A stretch of 64,000 nt of DNA from Campanula takesimana (GCA_026119855.1 JAOWBW010000043.1:2108001-2172000), one strand, 5' to 3'. Numbered from the stretch's first letter, positions 44,109 through 56,209 are shown. A program made the numbers and translations. The notes: a model not told the origin generated them from the letters alone.

Positions 44109-47100
44109 ATGACTGCTAACACTCAATCAATTTCGTTGCGATCGATCCTTGAGAAGGATAAGCTCCAAGAGAATGGTACAAACTTTATGGATTGGATCCG
44201 TAGCCTAAGAATTGTTCTTAGGCAAGAAGATAAGTTGTACATTCTCGATGGGCCTCTTCCTGCTGAACCAGAACCTACTGCCCCTAGGGCAGAAAGAGAC
44301 AATTACAAGAAACATCGTAATGATTCTAGAGATGTAAGCTGTCTCATGCTTGCTACTATGTGCTCAAAACTCCAAAAAAGTTTGGAACATTTGGAAGCCT
44401 ATGAGATAGGCGTGGAGTTAAGAGCCATGTTTCAAGAGCAAGCTAGGCAAGAGAGGTACAAGACCATTGTTGCATTCACTACTTGCAAAATGAATGAAGG
44501 GCAACAAGTGAGTCCTCACATGCTGAAAATGAAAGGTTATGTAGAGCACCTTGAGAAACTTGGCTATCCAATCCCATTGGAGCTAGCCACGGATCTCATT
44601 CTTAATTCATTGCCTAAAAGTTATAATCAGTTTGTGATGAATTATAACATGCATGAAATGGATAAGAATCTCTCCGAGTTGCATGGGATGCTTAAAACTG
44701 CGGAGATGAAGATTGCGGAGAAAGGTTCTCCCGTGCTCTTAGTTCATGATGGGAAGAAGGCTAGTGCCAAAGGAAATGGTAAGAAAGTTGTCAAACCCAA
44801 GATAAGCAAGGCAAGTGTTGCCAAGGCTTCTGAGGCAAAACCTGATACACAAAAGGATGCAATCTGTTTCCATTGTCAAGAAATTGGTCATTGGAAACGT
44901 AATTGCAAGGCTTTCTTGGAAGAGCAAAAGAAGAAGAAGGGCAGCAAGGCTGCTTCGACTTCAGGTATCTATATGATAGATATTCTCCTTTCTACCACTG
45001 ATTCTTAGGTATTGGATACCGGATGTGGTTCTCACATTTGTTTAAATGTGCAGGGACTAAAGAATAGGACACTGCTTAAAGATGGTGAATTAGACCTACG
45101 CGTGGGGAATGGAGCAAGAGTTGCTGCTTTAGCCGTAGGGACTTATGAAGTCACTTTACCTTCCGGATTAATTCTTGTTTTGAACAATTGTTATTATGTT
45201 CCGGATTTAAGTAGAAATATTATTTTAATTTCTTGTTTGGATAATGAAGGTTTTAAGTTTCTTATTGAGAATAAGAAATTTTCTATTTATTTAAATGATG
45301 TTCTTTATAGTATTGCTAATTCATTTAATGGCCTTTATGTCTTGAATGTCAAGGATGAAAATAATGACAATGTCTATCATATAAATAAGAAATCTAAACC
45401 TAATGATGTAAATCATACCTATTTATGGCATTGCCATCTTGGTCATATTAATGAGAAGCGTATCTCAAAACTCCATGGGGACGGACTTTTGGGTTCATGT
45501 GACTTAGAGTCATATGATACTTGTGAGTCGTGTCTTCTTGGAAAAATGACTAAGACACCTTTTACCAAGTTGGGTGAAAGGGCAAGCGACTTATTGGGGT
45601 TGATACATTCCGATGTATGCGGACCATTAAGTAGCAATGCTAGGGGAGGATTTCAATACTTCATAACCTTCACTGATGATTATAGTAGATTTGGGCTTGT
45701 TTACCTAATGAAACATAAAAGTGAAGCATTTGAGATATTTAGAATATTTCAAAATGAAGTAGAAAAACATCTTGGCAAAAGTATTAAGGCACTTCGATCA
45801 GATCGTGGTGGAGAATACTTGAGTCAAGAATTTGATAATCATCTAAAGAATTGTGGAATAGTTTCACAATTGACTCCACCCGGAACACCACAATGGAATG
45901 GTGTGTCCGAGAGGAGAAATCGGACTTTGTTAGACATGGTTCGATAAATGATGAGTCAAGTTGATCTTCCAATATCCTTTTGGGATTACGCCCTAGAAAC
46001 CGCTGCTTTCACACTAAATCGCGTTCCAACTAAATCGGTTCAAAAGACTCCATATGAGATGTGGAGCGGAAAGAAAACTTGTTTATCTTTCATGAAAATT
46101 TGGGGTTGCGAAGCTTTTGTCACAAGACTTGTCTCTGACAAACTTGCACACAAATCTGACAAATGTATCTAGAGATAGAGTTTCTCTCCAAAGAAATCAG
46201 TGGGAGTAAAATAAATCTTGAAGAAATTCGAGACCCAGAAAATAACATTGAACCAATAGTGGAACAAGAAGAAGAACCACAAGGAGTTGTGGAACCTGTT
46301 AAAAATACACAAGTAACTCGCAGATCTGGTAGGTTATGATCCGAGCCCGAGAGATATGGATTTCTCGTAACGGATAGTAATGAGGTGGAAATCATTGAGA
46401 ATGATGAACCGTCAACCTACCAAGAGGCGATGTCTTCTCCTGATTCGGACAAGTGGCTTGGAGCCATGGAATCTGAATTGCAATCCATGCAAGACAATCA
46501 AGTTTGGAATTTGATTGATGCACCCGAAGGTGTAAAAACCATAGGATGCAAATGGGTCTTCAAGAAGAAGACTGACATGGATGGGAAGGTGCATACTTAC
46601 AAAGCTAGACTTGTAGCGAAAGGTTATAGGCAAGTTCATGGTATTAACTATGATGAAACCTTTTCACCCGTAGCAATGATCAAGTCTATAAGAATTCTGC
46701 TTGCCATTGCCGCATATCATGACTATGAAATATGGCAAATGGATGTCAAAACCGCTTTCCTAAATGGAAAACTTCAAGAGGATGTGTATATGACACAACC
46801 AGAAGGTTTTGAACAGAATTCTAAAGTATGCAAATTGCAAAGATCCATCTATGGATTGAAGCAAGCTTCAAGGAGTTGGAATCTCCGTTTTGATAAATCG
46901 GTCAAAGAGTTTGGTTTCATCAAGAATGAAGATGAGCCTTGTGTATACAAGAAGATTAGTGGGAGCATAGTGCTTTTCCTTGTTTTATACGTGGATGACA
47001 TATTGCTCATTGGAAACGACATTCCTACACTTCAGTCTGTGAAGACTTGGTTAGGAAAGTGTTTTGCAATGAAAGATATGGGTGAAGCCGCATATATACT

Positions 47101-47979
47101 TGGCATTAAGATCTATAGAGATAGATCAAGGAGGCTACTTGGTTTAAGCCAAAGTACATACATTGACAAGGTCATTAGAAGGTTCCGTATGGAAAATTCT
47201 AAGAGAGGCACCTTGCCGGTATTATATGGAGTTTCTCTAAGCAAGACTCAATGTCCTAAGACAAACGATGAGCGTGAGAAAATGAATGATGTTCCATATG
47301 CTTCGGCAATTGGGTCCATCATGTATGCCATGATTTGTACTAGGCCGGATGTATCTTATGCTTTGAGCATGACAAGTAGATACCAATCCGACCCTAGAGA
47401 AAATCACTGGGTAGCTGTAAAAGCGATTCTTAAGTACTTGAGAAGAACTAAAGACTCGTTTTTGGTCTATGGAGGAATGGAAGATGATCTCGTTGTAAAT
47501 GCTTACACGGATCAAAGCTTCCAAACCGACAAAGATGATAGCTGATCGCAATCGGGTTTTGTGTTTATGTTAAATGGTGGAGCTGTAAGCTGGAAGAGTT
47601 CCAAGCAAAGTACAACCGCTGATTCTACAACAGAAGCTGAGTATATTGCTGCATCAGATGTCGCAAAGGAAGCTGTTGGATTAAGAAGTTCATCACTGAA
47701 CTTGAAGTGGTTCCTAGTATTGCTAATCCAATAGACCTTTATTGCGATAATAATGGTGCTATTGCTCAACCAAAGGAACCAAGAGCACATCAGAAATCCA
47801 AACACATACTTAGGCGTTTTCATATCATTCGAGAGATCGTTGATAGGGGAGACGTAAATATATGCAGAGTACCTACTGATGACAATGTTGCGGACCCGCT
47901 AACAAAGGGACTTCCACAAGCTAAACATGATGGTCATGTTAGGTCCATGGGTATTAGATACATGGGAGATTGGGCCTAG
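44109..47979 (+). pseudogene. copia gag-pol polyprotein, copy 2, heavily broken
   Basis: The ATG at 44109 (MTANTQSISLRSILEKDK) opens gag (299 codons) with knuckle CFHCQEIGHWKRNC. A TAG at about 45009 precedes the protease (DTGCGSHIC). Integrase shows LWHCHLGHI, CESCLLGK, HSDVCGP, FTDDYSR and RSDRGGEY, and then a TAA at 45945. After SDKCI (46172) roughly 30 codons are deleted compared with copy 1 and the frame is lost. A TGA lies near 46338. RT from 46385 contains QMDVKTAFLNG and YVDDILLIG. Another TGA is at about 47543 in RNase H, a one-base deletion near 47670 shifts frame, and the end lies at 47979. Gag, protease, integrase, RT and RNase H are all recognisable, but no full product can be made. 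Confidence 0.93.
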
Positions 47980-47980
47980 G

Positions 47981-47993
47981 GCAAGTGGGAGAT
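47981..47993 (+). other. Polypurine tract of copia copy 2
   Basis: GCAAGTGGGAGAT immediately before the 3' LTR, same as copy 1. Confidence 0.8.
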
Positions 47994-49451
47994 TGTTGGT
48001 AGTGGTGCCCTAGGCACGTTTAATAAACGTTGTAATTGTTATCATTTATTTCATATCAATAAAGAGATGTTTTGATTATTATTGTTGTTCATGTTTACTT
48101 ATAATAATCTCCGTCCCTTGTACTTGTTAAGCACTAGTATAAAGGCTAAATGATCATGGGATGATCATGTTAGATTTATGGGTACTTGTTTGGAACAAGG
48201 TACTAGACATGACCCCCTGTATGAGATTTATGTCATGGTCTATGTCGAACATACATCTCATATTAGTTATGTCATTCGAATCCTTAGACATGAAGTTATT
48301 ATAGTCTTCCACTTGATGAACATTATGTTTGACATATTCAAACGCTACCTTTAACCGGGTAGTTATAAAGGGTGTGATTGGCATAATCGGATTCAAGTAG
48401 GGAAGAGTAATAAGCTAAATGGATTTGTCCCTCTTCGGAGAGATGTCAAGCTTGGGCCTCTCCTAGGAATGATGTTGATGAAATGTTCGGCTGGACTCAA
48501 GTGAATTGATTGGATCAATGTCATTTGGATTATCAACATATTCGGAATTGAGAAAGTATTGAACAAAGACAAGTTGACTTGTTGACCATGACTTGTGTTC
48601 AAAGACATCGTGGACAAAGGGATTGTGACATGTTCTAAAAGGAATGCGAACTTGTATCTAGTTATATTATTTGGGTAGGTATGACGGTTTGCTAGAACCT
48701 AATCATATCTTATGGTTTCATGTTTGAACCCATTGCCAACTTAATATAATCCTAGAGGGTCACACACAATAGAACGAATCTTTAAAAGGACTAAAGTGGA
48801 ATTTTTCAGTGTTTCTGGGCAGGCGGGCGACCGCCCAAGATGGACCGGGCGACCGCCCAAAGTTGGGCGACCGCACATCCTTCTTTGGGCGGCCGCACGG
48901 TGGTGTCGGGTGGTAGATTCCTAATTTGATTAGGAAACGAATTTTGGACGGATTTTGACACAAGTTTCCTATTTGGAATAGGTCCTACTTGTGTATAAAA
49001 GGCCAAATTCGGCCAGCAATCTTTACCAATGATTTTGTGAGTCTCCAAAGAGTTTGAGAAAGTTTATTTTGTTCCAAGATATCTTTTGATTGAAGAACAA
49101 AATAATACATAATTAAAGTTCCATATAGTCATTATCAATTGTGAAAGTGTGTTTCATAATTGTTGGTCTAGCAACCAAGATCAAGAAGCTCCTTGATATT
49201 CGTTCGTGGTGTGGATACCGCTAGAGGGTGAAGCTCATCATCTTCAAAGTTCGTGTTCTTACTTTCTTCGTGATCAAACTTCAAATCTCCACCAAGATCA
49301 AAGCTAGAATTCAAAGTCATCAAGGGTTAGTTTTTTTCTCCTCTATTCATGTTGTTGTATTTGACTTAATCATATGAATGGATCTATGGGCTTTGGGTTT
49401 CAAAATTTTAAATGCTAAATTCCGCTGCGCATGTTACTTCGAAACCCAACA
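47994..49451 (+). repeat. 3' LTR of copia copy 2
   Basis: The partner of 41062-42517, with TATA at 48994-49001 and a GC box array at 48826-48903. Confidence 0.95.
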
Positions 49452-49456
49452 GATCG

Positions 49457-50046
49457 CTACCCTAGTTATGGAATATATTATGAATCTAGACTAAGAACAT
49501 GAAGAACACATGAAGAATATATGAATATGGATGCATAAACATAATGAAAACATGCATAAAATAAGTCTAGCCTAAGAACATAATAAGAAAAGTAAGAAGA
49601 TTTACCTTGATCGGCAAGAACTATGATTGAAGCTTCTTGAAGATTCGAAGAGGCTTCGAGGGTGCCGAAAAGGCTTAAACTTAGAGTTTCTCCGTCAGTT
49701 TTGACTCTGAAACTCGCATAATGAATTCGTTATCGATCTCTGGAGCTGGAGGCACCTATTTATAGGGAATAGGAGTCAAGAGAAGTGGCCGCGCGGAAAC
49801 TCCCACACTGGCCGCGTGGTCAGTGTTTCCGGATCACGTGGTTATCTAGATCTCAGTGAAATCTTATCACTTTGTTCTCGGGATCAGGTCAATATCCTGA
49901 TACATTTCGACCTATAACTGATTTCGTCAATCTAGAACTCTAGAAAGCTGTCGCGATAGGTCCCTGTCAGGTTTTTCTTTCCTAAAAGGTCATCAGAGGC
50001 TCCTAAACATCTAGGAAGTCCTCAAACTTGAGATCAGGTACTAACA
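49457..50046 (-). mobile_element. 3' LTR of element 4, U3 part
   Basis: It resumes after copia copy 2 and ends ggtactaaca as in element 1. It holds a minus-strand TATA (ctatttatag, 49756-49765) and two degraded TGGCCGCGTGGCCA boxes (49784-49795, 49808-49823), in the same order as in element 1. Confidence 0.75.
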
Positions 50047-50060
50047 ATAGCCCCTCGGCG
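50047..50060 (-). other. Polypurine tract of element 4
   Basis: The minus strand reads CGCCGAGGGGCTAT right before the LTR start. Confidence 0.75.
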
Positions 50061-51040
50061 ACACTTCTTGCAAGGCATGGAGGGTCGTCGATTAAGAAAG
50101 GAACCGATCTGTTCCAAATCGAAGGAAAGGAAGTAAACGGTAACCAGGTTGGTCTGGCGGCTGAACCTATGTTAGGCTACCTACGTATCCAAGTGGAATC
50201 AAGCCAATCGTAGTTCGAGAACCGGGGGAGAAAGAAACGAGACATCATCTTCACAGAGGATAGACAAACATTCATCAAGTAATAAAGTCGTGTGGACCCT
50301 ACTGGGGAGAAAAGAAAAAAGAGACGAAATGTCAGACTCCGGCTGGGGATAACAATCCTACGGACACTACCCTTTATGAAGACTGAACAATCGTGAGCAA
50401 TAAAGTCGTTGCAGATGGACTTTGCAGAAACGAATCATCGTAGAACAAATAAAGTCGTTGCAGATGGACTTTTACCGGGGAAGGAAATAAAAAGGAAGAA
50501 ACCAAAAAGAAACGAAACATCATTGAGCAATAAAGTCATTGTAGATAGACTTTATAGAAACGAATCATCGTAGAACAAATAAAGTCGTTGCAGATGGACT
50601 TTACTTGGGGAAAGAGGAGAGGTCTACGCACGGTTCGACAAGAAGTTTAAAGAATCGAGAACAAAAAGAGGGATGAATTCTAACTTTTTATAGAGCGTAC
50701 ATAATCGCATAATTTCTCGGTGAGCTTTGGTACTTTGAGAAGTGCAGTTCCTCAGCATCGCAGAATCTGGTAACAGGTAACGCCGATTGTCTAGAGCTCG
50801 CACGGTGTTACACCTATAACTTTCTTAACATGAAGGGTTTATGGATGATCCAACCTTCAATCATAATCTTTTGGGTTTACTGAGCTTCCGACCTCCAATT
50901 ATAAATTGATTTTGTTATTTAAGGATTTTACGACGGTTTCCTTAATCCACCTTCGGGTTTATGGATGCATCCTACCTCCAATCATAATTTTAGGGTTTAA
51001 GGACGTTCCCAGCCTTTGATTATAGATTGTTTTGGTGATT
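50061..51040 (-). other. 3' untranslated region of element 4, left part
   Basis: Non-coding. It includes motif A (50176-50217) and repeated 'aaagtcgttgcagatggact' phrases (50400-50620, about four), related to the start of the window. No gene. Confidence 0.65.
50176..50217. repeat. Motif A, copy 7 (next to the polypurine tract)
   Basis: The outer arms ctacg and cgtag pair. It lies about 120 bp from the LTR, as copy 3 does in TR-GAG A. Confidence 0.6.
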
Positions 51041-51375
51041 TACTAGAGTCTTCTGGACCCAATTTTAGAAATTTACTAGAGTCTTCCAGACCCAATTGAT
51101 TAATTTTGGAAATTTAGTAGAGTCTTCCGGACCCAATTGAAAATTTACTAGAGTCTTCCGGACCCAATTGGAAATTTACTAGAGTCTTCCGAACCCAATT
51201 GATTAATTTTGGAAATTTACTAGAGTTTTCCGAACCCAATTTGGAAATTTACTAGAGTCTTCCGGACCCAATTGGAAATTTACTAGAGTCTTCCGGACCC
51301 AATTGGAAATTTACTAGAGTCTTCCGGACCCAATTGATTAATTTTGGAAATTTACTAGAGTCTTTCGGACCCAAT
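51041..51375. repeat. Minisatellite, aatttactagagtcttccgg units
   Basis: About ten units of about 30 bp (aatttactagagtcttccgg + acccaattgg), some extended by attaattttgg to about 45 bp. Confidence 0.9.
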
Positions 51376-53099
51376 TAGGGTTTATGGACGTTTCCCACCT
51401 ATAATCATAATCTTTTGGGTTTACGGACGTTTTTGACCTTTAATTATTTGTTGGTTTGGAAGTTTGGAGGCCTTCCGGGCCGATTTGGAATTTTGGAGGC
51501 CTTCCGGGTCGAATTTGGAATTTGTTGGTGTAAGATACCTTTTGTTTAGGTTTTAAGCATTGTGAAGTTTGATTGAAATTACCAATAGTCTAGGGTTTGA
51601 GTTTTGATTGCTTGAGTTTAGAGATGTGAATTTCCCAACGTTTGAGGTTAAGTGAATTTTGTAGAAAATTAGTTGTATTTTACCCATAGTTTGGGGTTTA
51701 AGTGAATCTTATGTAGATTGCAAAGAGTTTTAATTTGTAGATTACCCAAGGTTTGGGGTTTATTTGCCTTTTACATTGATTGTAAAGATTTTAATTGTGA
51801 ATTACCAAAGATATGGGGTTTATTTGTATTTTACTTTGATTGTAAAAATTTTAATTGTGAATTACCCAAGATATGGGGTTTAAGTTAATTCTTGTTGATT
51901 TGTAAGAGTTGTAACTGTGAATTACCCAAGTTCAGGATTTAAGCATGTTAACGTTAGAGGATTTTGAATGTAAATTACTTCGAATGAGAAGGTTTGATTG
52001 TAACTTACCTTGAATGAAGGGTTTGATTATTAATTACTTCGAATGAGAAGGTTTGATTGTTAATTACTTCGAACGAGAAGGTTTAATTACTTCGAATTGA
52101 GAAGGTTTGATCATTAATTACTTCGAACGAGAAGGTTTGATTGCAATTTACCCAAAGTTATGGGGTTTGGTTGTTAATTACCCAATGTATGGGGTTTGGA
52201 TTTGGATGGTGTTAAGTTGAGGTGCTTTGTTTGCAAATTACCCAAGATATGGGGTTCGAGTGAATTAAATGTAGACTACAAGGGACTTTGTTGTAAGTTG
52301 CTTTAAGTGAGGGATTTGACTGTAATTTACCTTGAATGAAGGGTTTGATTATTAATTACTCCAAATGAGAAGGTTTGATTGTTAATTACTTCGAACGAGA
52401 AGGTTTAATTACTTCGAATTGAGAAGGTTTGATCGTTAATTACTTCGAATTGAGAAGGTTTGATTGTGAGTTACCCAAAGTTACGGGGTTTGGTTAATTG
52501 ATTTTGTACTTAGGGTTTAATGACCTTAAATTGGGGTTTTCATGAAACATGCAGATTTCGACCCAAGTTGATTGATTTATCTGTGGTATGTATAATGTAT
52601 TGATTTTGGTGGTTTTGTTAGAAAACACAATTTTTTGTGTTAAGTAATTTGTGGTCCGAAAATATTGTAATCTTTGACCGATCTTTGACTTGGTTGACTT
52701 TGTTAGAAGTGCTTTTTGTGTTGTTTGACTTTTGTTAGAGTATAGGGATGTAATATACATTAGTGTTTCGTTGAGAAAGCTTATGAAGTTATATTTTTGT
52801 CCGTTAATTATTGAAATGTTTTGGGACTTGTTTGGAGTTGACTTGTCTTGTCCTAGTTAGACTAGGGTTTTGATTGTGAGATATTTATAGTATACATTAG
52901 GATGCTTTGGGATTCTCCTAAAGTAAAAAAAAATACAACAGTTCATATATGAGCATGCATCATGAAGTAAATTGCTAGATTGATTGCATACCTTTGCTGT
53001 GTATACCTGTTTGTGCTTGTATGTTATATTGCCACCCTTGAAGTTAAGGGGATCTTATAGCGTTGTGCATAGCTTACGGTAGACGACTCTAAAGACTGT
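51376..53099. repeat. Degenerate repeats of the 3' region of element 4
   Basis: Between about 51530 and 52490 runs of gtgaattacccaagatatgg and gtttgattgttaattacttc with gaacgagaag alternate in 30-60 bp units. From 52500 to 53099 the text is AT-rich with no gene. The 88-codon ORF at 52494 is low-complexity. Confidence 0.75.
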
Positions 53100-54133
53100 T
53101 CATGGCTCGACCGGGTTTGATTGTACTGATGCCGAGAGCGGGTACAACGTTTGTCTAGGTGGCCTCAAGAGGTGGTATGAGGCGATGTTGGTGGATCTCG
53201 AGGCCGGAGGCGGTGATGTAGAGGTGACTGTCCAAGCATTTACTTGGTATGGGTTGTCACAGACCATTTTTTCTAATGCCAGCATGATGGTGATAACCCC
53301 ACTGCTCGGATGTCTGGTGGACTTAGATGTAAGAGCTACAGTCTTAGCAAACTTGTACCATTCCCTAGATCAGAGTTGCAGTCGTGCTTGAGGCGACGGG
53401 CCAGCGGAGGCTGTTGATTGGACATGGCAGAGATGCCCTTTACTTGATTGAGAGGGTAGGTCCCTAGGATGGAGTAGGTAGTGTCTACTTGGTTCCGGTG
53501 GATCCTCCGTGGTCCATGACTGATCTAGTGTCTCTGCATGACTGGGTTAGGTTGACCAAGGGCCTTGATGCTAGACAATTTGTGGTAGAGGGAGCCTCGA
53601 GTGACGACTTTGTTAGGACGCGCCTTGGGGCTCACACGCTGTGATAGAGGAGACATTGCGGAGATGGGGGAGTGGTATGTTGAGTTGGTGACACCGGGCC
53701 CAGCATGTTCTACTTTTAGCAGGGTTTTTGGAGTGCCTCTATACGATCATGTAGACGGTGATGATGACCCTCAGTGGATGTAGCGTGAGGAGAGTGAGAT
53801 AGTGTTGGAGTTTTGAATCCTGGCGGGTTATGTCAGTGTAGGTATCTGACCCTTTCTTTTATCCCACTTCTGTCTTTAGTAATCCTCTAGTTCGGACTAT
53901 GTTGACACACTTGTGCTGCCTTTGTCTAGGTGAATCCTCGGACATATGAGACTATGACACGCCGTGAGGCCGACCTATGGTCGGTGATTCGGAGTTTACA
54001 CAAGAAGTTGGCGAAGAGTCTTCGTAAGGTGGTAGGATGCGGTGGTTCTCCTCCTTTCAGTGATGATGATGGTGCTCTGGGTGGACACCCTCGGAAGAGG
54101 ACTCGAGGCGATACTAGTGGATCGGCTTCTTAG
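53100..54133 (+). pseudogene. Degenerate PMD gene, antisense accessory gene of element 4
   Basis: Plus-strand pieces recall the PMD gene at 983-3184. One is AMLVDLEAGGGDVEVTVQAF then TIFSNASMMVITPLLGCLVDLD and ANLYHSLDQSCSRA, comparable to LFPSG...SLLGALVDLD and IYRALDHCSRAS in the first gene. Later pieces include a region starting near 53600 and a basic end with KRTRGDTSGSAS, reached after a 'cttttgtctag'-like acceptor near 53930. Stops and shifts are frequent and the N-terminal third is missing. It is in the same place and orientation relative to the gypsy gag as in element 1, so PMD cargo is a family trait. No product is expected. Confidence 0.5.
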
Positions 54134-54715
54134 TTTCTGCATTTTGTTAGCGTAGAGCAGTAGCATAGTATATATTGATGGATGACTGTATAAAAATTTA
54201 TGTACTATGTAATATGTACAATAACACGCAGTTCATAGAGTAGCAAGTAGCATGTAAATAACGTGTAGCACGTAGAGTAGCAGGTAGCACGTAGATAGTA
54301 GGTAAATGGCATGTACAGTCATGTAGACTGACTAAGAGCGCATTACACAGGCTAAGGGTATCCTAGTTGAGTTCAAAGACTGCTGCCTAAAGGAGATTTA
54401 GGACTTTAGACCTATGCGGGACCAAAGGGTGTCCTAAGTTGTAGGACCGAGTCAGTTAGGACATCACGAAGATGAGACAAAAGATATTTTGTAAATTGGT
54501 GGAGACCGAGTGTGCGGATTTACAAACAACATGTCGTGATAGAAAACACTTTTGAAAATGTAATGACTTTATAAAAATACCTTATAATTAATTACAGTCT
54601 AATTAATTCAAGTACTTGTCCTTCGTTAGGTTTGTTGATTAGGGTAGCCCTTCGGGTGAGTAAGATTTCATTGGGTTGCCGGTGATCTCGAGTTGTCAAG
54701 CAGTTGATTTAACTT
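54134..54715. other. Non-coding spacer with short repeats
   Basis: Contains gtagcacgtagagtagcagg repeats (54235-54310) and unremarkable text to 54715. No gene seen. Confidence 0.5.
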
Positions 54716-54995
54716 GGTTTGGAGAAGCCCCAGTTTGAATGGGGGTACTTGAGAGAGGTGAACCATGTCAAACTTTGGTGGAGAGATAATCTTTTATGGA
54801 GCATCGGCAATCAGCCCGGTTGTATTGGGGCAGCCCCAGTTTGGCGAGGGCATAAGAAAGAGGTCATCCATGTTAAGCTTCAATGGAGAGAGATGACTTT
54901 CTGCGGGGAATGATCTTGTTGGAGCACCGGTAGTCGGACAAATTCCATTTAGACAGCCCCAGTTTGGTGAGGGAAAAAGGTGGGGGACTCTACCT
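54716..54995. repeat. Three tandem units of about 115 bp with agccccagtttg
   Basis: Units begin near 54727, 54834 and 54955 with agccccagtttg and contain gagag..catgt..aag..ttgg. Apparent ORFs here follow the repeat. Confidence 0.7.
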
Positions 54996-55021
54996 CCTAT
55001 TAGACGCACCCTATTTTTTCT

Positions 55022-55055
55022 CTAGACCGCCCTTGCGGGTTTTCAATCTAGGTGG
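55022..55055. repeat. Motif B, copy 4
   Basis: ctaga pairs with tctag, and the inner ccgcccttgcgg and gggttttcaa are kept. Confidence 0.7.
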
Positions 55056-55525
55056 GTATATTCTTTTAGTGTCTTTTTTTTATTTTATTTCAGTCGACTC
55101 GAAAATAGAAAAAAGACAGAATTGTACAGACGACTTGCAAGAGCCTTTTTGTTATGGTGAGAGAAGAGATAGAGAGAGAGGACAAGAGAGGGAGTTATCT
55201 CATTTAGACCTTACGGGAAGTATGTGTATAAAAGGACGGAAGACCCTGCTTGACAGAGTTTAGCTCTTTCCTAGATTGTAGAGTAGAAGACTTGTCGAGA
55301 CATTTGAAATTTTTTTTATTTATAATTGTCTTTTGATTGCTCGATAATGGACCTCGTTGATTAGTTATGTATCTTATGATTAATTTTTAGACAAGTAGTC
55401 TCGAAATAATAAACGCCTTGATTAATCGAGAAAGAGAATATAAATTATAGTGTATGGGGAAGCGAGAAAAGAATGAAAGTTGGCTCGAGGTGGGTTGTAT
55501 ATATTTTGTGGACCGGACCATGAGG
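55056..55525. other. Spacer, no gene seen
   Basis: AT-rich, with a gagagaga run at 55160-55195 like that after motif B in TR-GAG A (26600-26640). This suggests the two families share this block as well. Confidence 0.5.
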
Positions 55526-55572
55526 TTACCTACGTTCCTCTTGGTATGAGAGGCTCAGGTACGCGTAGTTCG
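55526..55572. repeat. Motif A, copy 8
   Basis: The outer arms ctacg and cgtag pair; the inner cctct and agagg pair; gctcaggt is kept. Confidence 0.75.
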
Positions 55573-55823
55573 AGGATGATCCAGTTTAATGATGATACCG
55601 GATTTGAGTGGTGGTCTCTCCATTGTTGCTTTGGACCGCTTCTTTTGTAGTTGCTGCATTGGAATGCTGTCGAGTTGAGTTGAACTCCTTTGAAAAGGAA
55701 TAAAAATAGAAAATAAGAAGTGAAAATAAAGCGGGACTTTTACTTTTCTATGATGACTATGATGATAGCCACTTCTATTTTTCTTTGCTTTGATTTATTT
55801 GCTTTGTGCACACCCTTATTTTT

Positions 55824-55860
55824 GCCTAGGCCGCCCTTGCGGGTTTTCAACCTAGCGGGC
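55824..55860. repeat. Motif B, copy 5
   Basis: The outer arms are ctagg and cctag, changed together compared with copy 4. The inner ccgcccttgcgg is kept. Confidence 0.75.
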
Positions 55861-55891
55861 TTCTGTTTTTTGTGCTTTTGCTCTAATTTTT

Positions 55892-55928
55892 GCCTAAGCC
55901 GCCCGTTGTGGGTTTCGACCTAGAGAGC
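55892..55928. repeat. Motif B, copy 6 (decayed)
   Basis: gcctaagccgcccgttgtgg with the second arm cctag. The outer stem has a mismatch. Confidence 0.55.
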
Positions 55929-56209
55929 TTTTTTTTTATATATATATATATACATTTACATATTGGAACGTAGGTCAAGATGAGCCCCTTGTTCGCTTTC
56001 GCCTTTAGGAGGTAGAAGTCGTGGAGGGGGTTTGACTAACCCCTTGCATTTCGTTGACATCGTCGAGGAGGACAGACAGCCCAGTGCGTCTATATGTCGG
56101 GAAAGGATAGCCTTCGTGATTGTGCGGGCGGTTCTCCAATAGTGAGCAACTCTATCGTCGTCACTTTCTTCATGGGAAGATGGAAGTGTATACGAGGAGT
56201 ATTTAGTGG

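Larger units (their letters stand above)
41062..49451 (+). mobile_element. Complete Ty1/copia LTR retrotransposon, copy 2 (8,390 bp)
   Basis: Same family as copy 1 but in plus orientation. LTRs are at 41062-42517 (1,456 bp) and 47994-49451 (1,458 bp), with the target duplication gatcg at 41057-41061 and 49452-49456. The primer site is at 42519-42530 and the polypurine tract at 47981-47993. LTRs differ from each other at many sites (for example near 41274, 41286, 41318 and 41329), so this copy is older than copy 1. It lies in the LTR of element 4. Confidence 0.95.
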
